Source: Nocardioides immobilis
GTDB taxonomy: Bacteria; Actinomycetota; Actinomycetes; Propionibacteriales; Nocardioidaceae
NCBI RefSeq assembly: GCF_003515065.1
Contig: NZ_QXGH01000041.1
Span: forward strand, 1 to 64,000
DNA length: 64,000 bases
Direction: 5' to 3'
Under the pieces are notes generated by a model that saw nothing but the letters and a program-made list of their open reading frames with translations, searched no databases and was not told the origin of the DNA. Shown in pieces: positions 43,863-52,523 of this stretch. Made by a program: the position numbers and the translations under genes. Each line of letters opens with the position of its first letter. Within the stretch, counting starts at the first letter, position 1.

Positions 43863-43905
43863 GTGGGTTCAAATCCGACAGGGACTACCACGACAGGGAC
43901 TACCA
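43863..43905 (+). repeat. tRNA 3'-end-like sequence with exact 15-base tandem repeat
   Basis: GTGGG-TTCAAAT-CCGAC looks like a T-arm and is followed by AGGGACTACCA, the shape of a tRNA acceptor 3' strand with CCA. CGACAGGGACTACCA then occurs twice in tandem (43876-43890 and 43891-43905). No matching 5' tRNA half precedes it. The second copy runs into the stop codon of the PIN-like gene. It may be the scar of an attachment site from an older insertion. Confidence 0.4.
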
Positions 43906-45054
43906 AGCTCGAGCACCGTTGTCCCCGGCTTCGCCAGGTGCCGCCAATCGTGGCTCGACCTGACGCACAGGGACGTCGCGGAGCCATTGCGTCAGTTCCT
44001 GCGGTCGCCGGGGCAGGAACGTTCCGAGACAACGAAGCTCGGGCGAGCTGGCCAATGCGTTCCGGATCGCTTTGTCCGTAAACACGGCATCGCAATACGG
44101 CACAGCGACCGACATCGCGTCGATGTCATTGATGTCGTTCGGCGTCCACTCGTGATTCGGATCCCGGTGGTAGCGAGTCTTTACGGACACAGCGACCCGA
44201 GTGGACGGCATCCCGTCGCTGAACCTCCGCATCGTGTGGCGGTCCGAGACGACCTCGTCAAGGCTGATGCCACGCGCCGTCGCCTCAGTGGTGATGTGGT
44301 CAAGCCACTCGTGGGTCAACTCGCGTGCGGCAACCACGTCGCGCAGCCGACCTCGTCGCCAGATGTCGTCCGCGTCGAGCTTCTTCGCAAGGTCGAGCTC
44401 GAAGTCCACACGGCTCCGGTGGGTGGCCTCCGACTTCTCGGGCGGGTACCCGTTGGCTCGAAGTGCGGGAATCTCCTCGTCCGACGGACCCCGGAGGAGG
44501 CTCCGCTCCATCATGAGGTTCGCCTCGGCCATTTTCGCCTCGTACACCTCGTCGCCGAGCTCTGCACGCACACGGTCACTGACGTCGTTCCCGTCGCGAT
44601 CCTTGATGAGCAGACCACCTTTCATGCCGAAGGCCCAGCCAAGGCTTGTCCCGATTAGGTTGAGCGGCAGCCGGATGGGCGAAGAGTCGAAGTGGCGGTC
44701 GAACGCCTCTTCGATCTCGCACTGCGCGATCTCCGGCCGACCAAGCAGGTACCGAAATCCCGACAACTGCTCCATCACGTCTGCAAGCGCTATGCGCTGC
44801 TTCGGGTCCTTAATCGCGGCCATCTCGTATACGTGCGGAGTGGACAGCGGGAAGATCACCCGCTCGTCCTGGACTGCCAAGAGGGCGGCATCGAAGAGCT
44901 CCGAATAGGGCTTCAGTCCTGCCGGAGCAGCCTCGGCCTGCGACCGAGCAAGGTAGATAAAGTGGTTGAGGTCGAGGTACACGAGCTTGGCGAACGGTCG
45001 GAAGATCCGTGCAGGCCAGACGAGTTCGACCTCTGACGGGCGGTAGTCACTCAT
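43900..45054 (-). CDS. PIN-like domain protein (putative ribonuclease)
   Basis: A 384-residue protein. It opens with a PIN-type first strand and acid, KLVYLDLNHFIYLARSQ (Asp about 28), and the carboxyl quarter has NDINDIDAMSVAVPYCDAVF then TDKAI, the clustered Asp pattern of PIN nucleases. The long middle is helical and without known motifs. It is much longer than VapC toxins and has no small antitoxin gene beside it. Stop and tail lie in the tandem repeat. In this accessory region a defence RNase is plausible; activity is not shown. Confidence 0.65.
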   Translation of the reverse strand: MSDYRPSEVELVWPARIFRPFAKLVYLDLNHFIYLARSQAEAAPAGLKPYSELFDAALLAVQDERVIFPLSTPHVYEMAAIKDPKQRIALADVMEQLSGFRYLLGRPEIAQCEIEEAFDRHFDSSPIRLPLNLIGTSLGWAFGMKGGLLIKDRDGNDVSDRVRAELGDEVYEAKMAEANLMMERSLLRGPSDEEIPALRANGYPPEKSEATHRSRVDFELDLAKKLDADDIWRRGRLRDVVAARELTHEWLDHITTEATARGISLDEVVSDRHTMRRFSDGMPSTRVAVSVKTRYHRDPNHEWTPNDINDIDAMSVAVPYCDAVFTDKAIRNALASSPELRCLGTFLPRRPQELTQWLRDVPVRQVEPRLAAPGEAGDNGARAW

Positions 45055-45344
45055 GGCGCACTAGTCACCAGGACCCTTGCGTCGACGCTCACGGCTCCAC
45101 GCTACCGACGGGCTGCGACTCGATCGCGAAGGTTCGCTAGCACAACCGAGGTCCGACGCTGCCTGCGGTATTGCCAAGTGCGTGACGACACCCGAACCTG
45201 CCGATGGAGCGCGCGGCGCACAGCGGTGACCCCGGATCTTGCCGGTCGAGGCACCTGACCTGCACTAGCTGTCGCGCGGAGTGCTCCTGTCGCGTTGCGC
45301 TCGCCATCCGTCGATGATGTCGCACCTCTCGATACGTTGCGGGC

Positions 45345-46580
45345 ATGGAGTTCACCGGCCTGCATCGTGCCCTCGGCGCCCAACCAAGCCCACTCACGAG
45401 CGAACTCATAGACGAAGCGGTTCGTGCCGGACTCAAGGAGTCGGACAACCTCGATTGGAAGAGCGATTTGCCACCAGCTAAGGACATCGCAAAGACCGAC
45501 TTCCCCAAGGACGTCGCAGCGATGGCCAACGCAGGTGGCGGCGTGATCGTGTACGGAATCGCCGAGGAGCAGAAGGCCGCAACCCAGCGCCTCGACGTCG
45601 GCACGTTGAGCGAGGCTCATGAGCGTGCGCTCCGAAGCGCAGCGGTGACGGCGATCAGTCCACCTGTCTTTGGGCTGGACGTGGTGCGCCTCGGCGAGGA
45701 CGGCGGTCGCGTTGTTGTCGTGGTGGTGCCGGACAGTCTCGACGGACCACACCTCATCTACAAGGGCGAGTACTTCGGCGCTCCGATCCGGAATGACGCA
45801 GACACTGTCTGGATGCGCGAGCGCCAGGTGGAGCAGATGTACCAGGCCCGTTTCGACGAGCGTCGCTACGCCCATGAGGCTCTCGACACGCTCTACGACG
45901 AGATGGCGACCGGCCGAGACACGACCGAACGGGCATGGTTTGTGGGGGTAGCCCGCCCGCGCGTGCCCATTGTTGGAGCACCCCGCATAGAACGTGAGTA
46001 CGCTCGCTCGCTCGCCGAGAAGGGGGGCATCCTCGCACTGGTCTACGCAGGGCGGGGAGGAATACACCCGCTGGAGAATGTCGACCGCTTGAACCCACGG
46101 CCCGGACTTCGGCGGTGGATCCTCGCGAACTCAGCCACCACCGAGAGAACGCTTTGGAAAGAGGCTTGGTCGAGCATCCATGACGATGGCGCAGCAACCG
46201 TAGCGTCAGCCGTGGGCGGCCACAGAACCTCAGACGGTGAGACCTCGGGGGACGCGGTCGACACTTCGGCGATCGAGTGCGCCATAGCCGACCTCTTGGC
46301 CTTGGTTCACGAGACGGCCGATGATCTCGGCACCAGGGACTACGAGGTCAGGATCGGCATTGAGTGGGCTGGCGCCGGTCCGTTGACCTTCTACACGCGA
46401 AGCCAGTACGGCATCAACGAAACGGCGACGCTGCCGCGCTATACGACGATCCGTACTAGTATCCGCCCGGATGTCGACCCAGCCGAGTTCGCCGACATCG
46501 TCTACGACCTGGCAACCGACGCCGTAAACCAGGCGGGCGTGCGGGCGCCATCACTGATGTCGAGGTCGGTCTCAGACTGA
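45345..46580 (+). CDS. AlbA_2 (Schlafen-type) domain protein
   Basis: A 411-residue protein. Residues about 20-165 form the AlbA_2 putative DNA/nucleotide-binding domain: LKESDNLDWKSDLPPA (the E-x-x-x-L-x-x-K core), FPKDVAAMANAGGGVIVYGI, and APIRNDADTVWMRERQVEQM. The rest is unassigned alpha/beta. The ATG follows TACGTT by six bases, so it is probably leaderless. Another AlbA_2 protein is at 48700-50124 with a different tail. Such proteins occur in phage-defence and regulatory loci. Confidence 0.75.
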   Translation: MEFTGLHRALGAQPSPLTSELIDEAVRAGLKESDNLDWKSDLPPAKDIAKTDFPKDVAAMANAGGGVIVYGIAEEQKAATQRLDVGTLSEAHERALRSAAVTAISPPVFGLDVVRLGEDGGRVVVVVVPDSLDGPHLIYKGEYFGAPIRNDADTVWMRERQVEQMYQARFDERRYAHEALDTLYDEMATGRDTTERAWFVGVARPRVPIVGAPRIEREYARSLAEKGGILALVYAGRGGIHPLENVDRLNPRPGLRRWILANSATTERTLWKEAWSSIHDDGAATVASAVGGHRTSDGETSGDAVDTSAIECAIADLLALVHETADDLGTRDYEVRIGIEWAGAGPLTFYTRSQYGINETATLPRYTTIRTSIRPDVDPAEFADIVYDLATDAVNQAGVRAPSLMSRSVSD

Positions 46581-46844
46581 CCCGGACGGATCGAACGTTC
46601 GGATCTCGCGGGTCGTCGCGAGCCCATGCACGCCCAAACCCTGGCAGCCGTTCCGACAGGAGCAGCGACGCGTCGATTCGCAACGACAACAGCAGCGCCC
46701 CATTCCGCCGCCAGCACCCTGATTCGGCGCCGCGAGCCTAGGGGTCGAAGTGCCTGGCTCGTGTCGGGGGGCGAGCACAGGGGTGCCCGGTGGGGGCCCT
46801 TCGTCGCGAGAGTCTTGCCGTGACGGATTGACGCCAACACACGC

Positions 46845-48407
46845 TCACACCCGCGACGACGAGAAGAGAACCTGTCGGAGCAAGTCCGGCCGCGTCAGGA
46901 GCTCAAGTAGGTAGAGATACGCCAACAGGGGCAAGTCGTGATGGATGGTGCCGTCGTGGTGCGTGAGAAGCGCGTCCGTTCGTGGCACCGCGTCCTCCCG
47001 GTTTGATCCGTGCCCGTGCGTCGCGTTACGCAAGACGCGGATGTACTCGGCAGCGGCCTGTTCGGGCGTGAAACTCTCTGTGGATCCATCCGCCAGATTG
47101 AAGTCGATGGAGGCGGCCCCCGTTTGCCGACGCAGGTAAAACCCATCCTGCACTTGTTCGAGCGCTCGTACAGCGCGCTCCGCCGCCGGCAGGAAAATCT
47201 CTTGCGCCTCGGAGTTCATGTCCTTCCGAACTTGGTCCAACGTCCGCGATGCGAACGAATGCGTGCAAAGCTCAACCAGCCTCCGATCGGTAAGACGCTC
47301 GAGCGTGTCGAGGACCGTGAACATCATGACGCGCCTGGCGTCGCCGTCTCGGTGCGAACGCTGGATCGACCCGGTTCGGCGAAAGACTTGGTCGAGACTA
47401 AGTAGGGCGTGCTGGTGGTGGGCCGGAACGTAGCGTCCGTCTGCATCCGAGAAGAGCGCAGGATCTGAAATGACGCTCAAGGTCTTGTCGAGACGTCGCG
47501 CCCACCACGTCATCGCGGCGGCGGATGCGTTGACGGACAGGTTTGGTAACGATGTCGCCGTCAACGCCTCACGGGACGGCAACAACTGAAGCGGCTCAAC
47601 GGCTTCGCCGGCGGTCCCTGCGACTGCCGTGCCGAGCGTATAGATGATGGTGCCGGAGAGACGCGTCGCTGAGAATGCCCAGACATATGGGGATAGGGCG
47701 CCCAGTAGTGGCATCAGGTAGGAATCGAGGTGGGCGAATCCGTCTCCGAGTCCGTCGGACGCAGCGAAAACCACCTCCCCGTCGGCGTTGGCCGTCTTGA
47801 TGTCTTCGAGGTCGGCCTGTTGAAGTTTCCCGTCTCGGGCGATCCGCAATAGCACTGCTGGGATCTTCGAGCGGTGCAGCAGGGCAGGATTGCGGCGAAC
47901 GAGGAAGACCCCAGAAGTCGGGAACACTCGCTCGTCGGTCGAAGCTAAACGACACTCCCGAATGTCGTCGGCGACCGTCTCCACGGTCTCGGCGCTCATA
48001 GTCGGGTCCGCGAGCATCGTCTGGAGTTGGTGGAAGGCGAGCCCAGGAGCGATTAGCCCGGCAGCAGTGCCTTTCTCCGCGGACCTTTGAACGCGAGCCA
48101 GCTTCATCTGGGTCGCCTCAAGGTCGCCGTCGCTGAGGTAACGGGTCGAACGAACCTCTGCCTCGGCGACCTGGAGCGGTTCGTAGTTCGCCCTAGTGAG
48201 CGGCGGTCCCGCCAACTGACGCATAGTGACGAGCCCAGGACGCTCGCGAGATCCCCGCTCCAACGTCTCGATCCGAAACTCGTCAGGATCGAGTCCCAGA
48301 CTGGGGATGCTCCTTAGCCGAGCGGCCTCGATGAACCCATCGACGGCACCGTTCCACATCCACTTCGGCAGCGTCATGATCGTGCTGGCCGGGGGCTCGG
48401 TTGCCAT
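46845..48407 (-). CDS. uncharacterised protein with HEPN-like R-x5-H motif
   Basis: A 520-residue protein without a family I recognise. It begins TIMTLPKWMWNGAVDGFIEA and is mixed alpha/beta for about 400 residues, then helical. Near the end YIRVLRNATHGHG (R460 to H466) is followed by a Leu-rich helix, resembling the RN-x-H active site of HEPN ribonucleases in apolar helical bundles. The ATG follows TACGCT by seven bases, so leaderless. It sits between two AlbA_2 genes. HEPN assignment is tentative. Confidence 0.5.
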   Translation of the reverse strand: MATEPPASTIMTLPKWMWNGAVDGFIEAARLRSIPSLGLDPDEFRIETLERGSRERPGLVTMRQLAGPPLTRANYEPLQVAEAEVRSTRYLSDGDLEATQMKLARVQRSAEKGTAAGLIAPGLAFHQLQTMLADPTMSAETVETVADDIRECRLASTDERVFPTSGVFLVRRNPALLHRSKIPAVLLRIARDGKLQQADLEDIKTANADGEVVFAASDGLGDGFAHLDSYLMPLLGALSPYVWAFSATRLSGTIIYTLGTAVAGTAGEAVEPLQLLPSREALTATSLPNLSVNASAAAMTWWARRLDKTLSVISDPALFSDADGRYVPAHHQHALLSLDQVFRRTGSIQRSHRDGDARRVMMFTVLDTLERLTDRRLVELCTHSFASRTLDQVRKDMNSEAQEIFLPAAERAVRALEQVQDGFYLRRQTGAASIDFNLADGSTESFTPEQAAAEYIRVLRNATHGHGSNREDAVPRTDALLTHHDGTIHHDLPLLAYLYLLELLTRPDLLRQVLFSSSRV

Positions 48408-48699
48408 GCGTTGAAGCGTAGTGACGGCGTTGCGCGCGGCCTAACGGTTTGCGCTGAGTAGGAGCAGAGTTCAGCTGTTGGCCAGTGCACCTTTCCCGCG
48501 ACTGGGTGCGCCATTCCGCCGCGAGGCGGCCGCTCTAGATGAGTTCGACTGTAGGCGCGGCGACCCAGGCGGCATCGACGGCATTGCTGGATCCCCCGCG
48601 CCGCCTTGGTGGTCGGGGTCGTGCCGCTCGCTAGGCCAGGGTTGGCGGCCAGCTGGCTGCACCGGCGTCATGGCACTGCCCGAAGACTTCGACGGGTAC

Positions 48700-50124
48700 T
48701 CAGGTCATCGACCGTCCTGAGGTTGGGTGGTCGGGCTCGCCGCCGAATAGACGCCGCGCGAGCTCGAGCCGAGGGTGCCCCGTCCACGTACCTATCGGCA
48801 GCTCCCAGAACCTATCCAGGGCGCAGCCGCTCCGCTCGAAGTTGTCATTGAAGTCCCCGGCAAACATCAGCATGTCCGATGCGCGATCGTCCGGCGGGCC
48901 GCTCAGTGCGATGTCCGCCCACAGGTCTGGCGGCGACGGAACCGTCGAGTATTCGTCGTCTGCCCAGCCGGCGTCCGGAATCACGTACAGCGGTCGAGGC
49001 GGCCAGACTCCGATCTGGGCCTCACAGTCGCATGCAAGGCCGAGCTGTTCATCAGCAGTCACGACGAGCGCCAGGATCAGCAACTCGAGCGCTTGCACAT
49101 CACTACTTGCGATGCTGGGAGTTGGTGGTGGAGATCCTGCGGTACGCCCGAAGCTGTAAACGCCGCCACGGCGCCAGACCAACCCAAACGCGCCGTCGTC
49201 GTGGAGCTCGACCACCACTTCCGCCGGTTGACCGATCGGCTCGCGATCCGCGCCTCTCAACTGCCGAGTCGCGCTGAAAACGTGACGGCGTAACGCACGC
49301 CGCGGGATCACGGCCTCTCCGAGCAGATTAATCGGAAGACCACAACCGCCCAGCAACTCGATGGAAAGCTGGGTTGAGAGCGCGACCGCAGCCTGTACCC
49401 AGGCGGTTGCGGTGTGGCTTGGGTGACTCCCCGGGAGGACACCACGTCTCGGGCGGACGGGAAGCACCGCGACGACGACGCTGCCCGAGTCGTGGTCATC
49501 TTCTGTAACGTGACGCTGATCCGTCTCTCGGTGGAGGTCTGCGAGATCGGATACGCGACGCCGGCGGCCCTCGATGCGTTGGCGATAGGCGGCTTCGATT
49601 TGCTTCTCCACCATGTTCAAGGTGTCGGGTCCCGACCGGTAGGGCGCTATTAGCCATCCGTCGTTACCACCGTCGCGCTTCGGTTGAACAAGGTGTGGGG
49701 CGTCATCGCTCTCAGGTATCGCAACGGCGAGGACGTGCGATGTGCCATCAGTCAGGTGGATGCAATCAACGCGAACTGGCGGATAGATCAGGTTGTAAGC
49801 CACTTGGCGTACCCGCCTGACCTGTTCCCCGTCAGCGAGGTCGCCGACACTGGCGATTCCGGAGGCGAGCCCGCCGGTTTCTTGCACCCCGTACACCACC
49901 ATGCCTCCGCGGCCATTCGCCATGGCCGCGAGATCCTTCGCAAGTTCAAGCGCGCGCGCTCGGACCTCGAAATCACCGCTAGAACCGGCCGACGGGAGCG
50001 GCAGGTCTCTCTTCCAGTCCAGCTGTTCACTTTCCGCGACCCGTTGGTCGCACGCCTCCACAACGAGTCCAAATGTTAGGGCTGAACCGGTCCGGCCAAG
50101 AGCCGCGTGAAGTGGAGATGTCAC
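48700..50124 (-). CDS. AlbA_2 (Schlafen-type) domain protein, second copy type
   Basis: A 474-residue protein: VAESEQLDWKRDLPLP, LAKDLAAMANGRGGMVVYGV, and APYRSGPDTLNMVEKQIEAA give the same AlbA_2 core as the 45345 gene, but the carboxyl 250 residues differ. The GTG start follows TAACTT by six bases (leaderless). Similar heads with different tails in two neighbours suggest a shared sensing/binding unit joined to separate effectors. No enzymatic motif is recognised in the tail. Confidence 0.72.
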   Translation of the reverse strand: MTSPLHAALGRTGSALTFGLVVEACDQRVAESEQLDWKRDLPLPSAGSSGDFEVRARALELAKDLAAMANGRGGMVVYGVQETGGLASGIASVGDLADGEQVRRVRQVAYNLIYPPVRVDCIHLTDGTSHVLAVAIPESDDAPHLVQPKRDGGNDGWLIAPYRSGPDTLNMVEKQIEAAYRQRIEGRRRRVSDLADLHRETDQRHVTEDDHDSGSVVVAVLPVRPRRGVLPGSHPSHTATAWVQAAVALSTQLSIELLGGCGLPINLLGEAVIPRRALRRHVFSATRQLRGADREPIGQPAEVVVELHDDGAFGLVWRRGGVYSFGRTAGSPPPTPSIASSDVQALELLILALVVTADEQLGLACDCEAQIGVWPPRPLYVIPDAGWADDEYSTVPSPPDLWADIALSGPPDDRASDMLMFAGDFNDNFERSGCALDRFWELPIGTWTGHPRLELARRLFGGEPDHPTSGRSMT

Positions 50125-50481
50125 GGTGTCAAGTTAGCGAAAGCGGACGCCGCACGGGTCGCGGCTGCCCAGCAATCGAACCCCAATGAGCCAGGCCTGC
50201 ATGGCGAACTCATCCGTGGCGCTTCTCATGCACTGCATTGGCAACTGCGTCATTCCGCGAGCGCATCCGTTGGCGTTGGACGCGCTTCACTCCTGCCGCC
50301 GGGAGCGTGGATTCGTGGCTCTGGCGAGGGTTGTCTGCATGGTGGGCAAACATGCGTCGATCATCCAGGTCTCGCAGCCGCGCAGTGGAGTCGGGTCACC
50401 GTGGACACGCCGACCGCCCACGCGCCAAGGGCACTTGAACGGACGCCAGGGAGTCGGCAAACGTCCATCCCGGGCAAACCT
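50125..50481. other. 357-base gap, no convincing gene
   Basis: The first part carries the leaderless promoter of the AlbA_2 gene to its left. Overlapping short plus-strand frames (for example 50186-50599) lack ribosome sites, have poor codon use and run into the pseudogene on the other strand. I see no repeat or RNA gene in it. Confidence 0.5.
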
Positions 50482-50890
50482 CTATCCCGTAAGTGGGTTG
50501 TCCACGACCCCATGGCCTGAAGTCTCGAAGGGGCGCGAGACTCCCCGACATTCCTTAAGGCACCTGTCGCAAGTCACATCAATACCTGGCGTGAAGTGAT
50601 CGCCCAGGAACCGCCGAAGCTCATCATGGGTGACGCCCACTTTCTCTATTCGAGCATCCGGTTGTGCAGGACGTCCGACGAGCGAAACCTCGAGCATCTC
50701 AGCTTCCTCGATTATTCGATGACACACCTCGCCGTTATAGTCGTTGCCTGTCACATGCAGGCAGTCCTCGGGGTCGGACCCGCAGATCGAGCAGCTCGAC
50801 CGCTTGACGATGTACCCGATGCTTAGACCGACACGGTTGTGCGCGAGCGCGACGGGGCACTCTATCGTGTAGGTCGCCCCGTTTCGCGGA
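50482..50890 (-). pseudogene. 5'-truncated gene encoding a CxxC protein
   Basis: An open frame without a proper start. It reads YTIECPVALAHNRVGLSIGY, then SSCSICGSDPEDCLH, EEAEMLEVSLVGRPAQPDAR, and CDRCLKECRG near the end. A GTG at 50754 gives only a 90-residue remnant that starts after the first cysteine cluster. The coherent sequence upstream of that GTG, and its run into the end of the neighbouring gene, show that the amino part was lost. The E-V-S-L-V-x-R-P-A-x-P-x-A-R stretch resembles a phage prohead-protease tail, but that link is weak. Confidence 0.6.
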
Positions 50891-51086
50891 ACTCGGCAAC
50901 CACGGCTGGAGTGTCCTCAAGCCAGTTCATCGCGCTCCGAAGCGCCCGCATGGCCTCCCGCAGGTAGCTATCGGCAAGCTCGCGATCAGATCGCGTAGGC
51001 GCGGCTGAGATGATGCGAGCCGCTCGGCCGAAAAGTTGCGAGCCTCGGCGGAGCGCGTCATGACCCTCAGTCCGAATCATCGACAT
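50862..51086 (-). CDS. small helical protein of unknown function
   Basis: A 74-residue protein (MSMIRTEGHDALRRGSQLFG ...) that is mostly helical, with ELADSYLREAMRALRSAMNWLE in the middle. It starts inside the last codons of the 51067 gene, which overlaps it by 20 bases in another frame; a second ATG is two codons on. Same strand, so co-translated with it. Not recognised. Confidence 0.5.
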   Translation of the reverse strand: MSMIRTEGHDALRRGSQLFGRAARIISAAPTRSDRELADSYLREAMRALRSAMNWLEDTPAVVAEFRETGRPTR

Positions 51087-51630
51087 CGTGGTCGGGTTCA
51101 GGCGCATCGTTCTCAGCCACGTCCTCGTTTGCACCCGCACCGGCGTGGTCATTAGTAGTCGCGCCCCCGTCACCCGACCCGAGCGCCTCTGTTGATGGCG
51201 CGGGGAGGCCAGCTGCCTGGACGAATCCAGCGAAGGACTCACGCACCTCGCTTCCCAAGCCATGCGCGTTGAACGTCGAATGTGTGCCATCCGGCAGCTC
51301 GATTTCCCACGTCACGTGCAGGACGTTGTCAGTTGTCGAGGTGTCGTCGCGGTACTTCCTGGTGTATTCGTCTAGGAGTTCCCACAGGACGATGGCGAGA
51401 AAGTTGCTGAGCAATGACAGGAGCGCTGGGAGCCAAATCTCCATCGCCTTGAAGCCAACCTCGGCGCGCGCCTCGCGAGGGTCGCGAAACTCAACCACCA
51501 AGCCCCGCGCGTGGAGCAACTTCACAAAGTCAGTAGTCGATTCCGGGTACGGGTGGACACCCCCCTCGAGCCCGAAGTCGGCACCGGGCTGCCCCGGAAT
51601 ACCGGGCAGAATTACGACCTGTTCCTGCAT
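51067..51630 (-). CDS. membrane-associated protein of unknown function
   Basis: A 187-residue protein: MQEQVVILPGIPGQPGADFG, one long membrane helix (EIWLPALLSLLSNFLAIVLW), a charged segment, LHVTWEIELPDGTHSTFNAHG, and an acidic Asp/Glu/Ala tail. GGGAG precedes the ATG at 51630; 40 in-frame residues further upstream are rejected. It may be an inner-membrane effector or sensor. With the 51971 and 50862 genes it forms a minus-strand run. Confidence 0.55.
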   Translation of the reverse strand: MQEQVVILPGIPGQPGADFGLEGGVHPYPESTTDFVKLLHARGLVVEFRDPREARAEVGFKAMEIWLPALLSLLSNFLAIVLWELLDEYTRKYRDDTSTTDNVLHVTWEIELPDGTHSTFNAHGLGSEVRESFAGFVQAAGLPAPSTEALGSGDGGATTNDHAGAGANEDVAENDAPEPDHDVDDSD

Positions 51631-51970
51631 GTCGACTCCCAACCTCCTTCTACCGCACGGGCGGCATGCAGTCCCTTGCCCGTTTCCTAGCGATCGAACC
51701 CGCCCGACGCCGCGAGCGCAACCCCTGCCCAGGGTTGCAATGCGAGCCATTCTCAGGCGCCGCGGCGCGTTCTATGGGTCCTGAGGTCGGCGCTCTGCCG
51801 GCCTCCACCAAATGGGTCCTGAGTTGCCGCATCTCGCCGTCGGGCATGCGCTCAGGAAAGGTCCAGTTCTCCCCACGACCGCGGCCGCCCGTCAAGACCA
51901 CGCCCGGCATCGGAGCGTGAGCCCGCTTCGACGGCGCTCAAGACTCATCTCGTTGGCACGTCATACCGCG
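51631..51970. other. 340-base gap, nothing recognised
   Basis: Short frames on both strands (for example 51666-51920 plus, 51650-51910 minus) have no ribosome site. No inverted or direct repeat stands out. It must contain the promoter of the 51067 gene unless that is transcribed from further up. Confidence 0.5.
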
Positions 51971-52288
51971 TCAGTCAGTTCGCGCGTCGCCCATAGCTCG
52001 AGGTGACTCTCCATCAGAGGCTTGGCCCGCTCCGTCGCCCTCGGGCGATCCCGTGCACGAAGGCGTGCGACCCGGTAGCAGCTCAGCGGGACCGGTGGCG
52101 ACCGGCCGACCCAGACCCAATGCAAGAGCACCGGCCGCATCTCGGGCGGTCGTCCTCGTCTCCCGAGCGATGCGCACGATCGACCTTCCGGTCGTCCAGG
52201 TAAGGACTGACCGGCCCACGAAGAACGTAAGAGCGCTCAACCCCCCGCACAGCAAGGACACGCGGACGAAGAGTTCGGCTGTGTCCAT
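51971..52288 (-). CDS. small single-pass membrane protein
   Basis: A 105-residue protein: MDTAELFVRVSLLCGGLSAL opens a membrane helix that ends near TFFVGRSVLTW, followed by basic residues and a flexible Gly/Ser/Pro tail. GAGGTGAAG precedes the ATG at 52288; the frame's first eight residues are left out. Not recognised. Confidence 0.55.
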   Translation of the reverse strand: MDTAELFVRVSLLCGGLSALTFFVGRSVLTWTTGRSIVRIARETRTTARDAAGALALGLGRPVATGPAELLPGRTPSCTGSPEGDGAGQASDGESPRAMGDARTD

Positions 52289-52523
52289 GTCTTCACCTCG
52301 CCCCGTAACCACTGGCCGACCCGGTCAGTAACCGCTGACAGTTACCGAAGGTGGCATAGTTTTGTCGAAGAGTGGTAGACATTCGTCTATGGCCGCCAAT
52401 GTCCGGTACAGCCTTCGACATCGCATCTCGCCGAGCCGCGCTCGCGCAAGAACTGGACCCGACCCCACGTCATCGGGTGCCGCGGAGCCTGACGCCGAGA
52501 CCACAGCAGCAGGGGGATCCACC

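Noticed and set aside
43774..43890. A complete tRNA ending at 43890
   Set aside because: GTCCCT at 43774 could pair with AGGGAC, but the distance is too long and no D-arm or proper anticodon arm lies between; only the T-arm-like end is credible.
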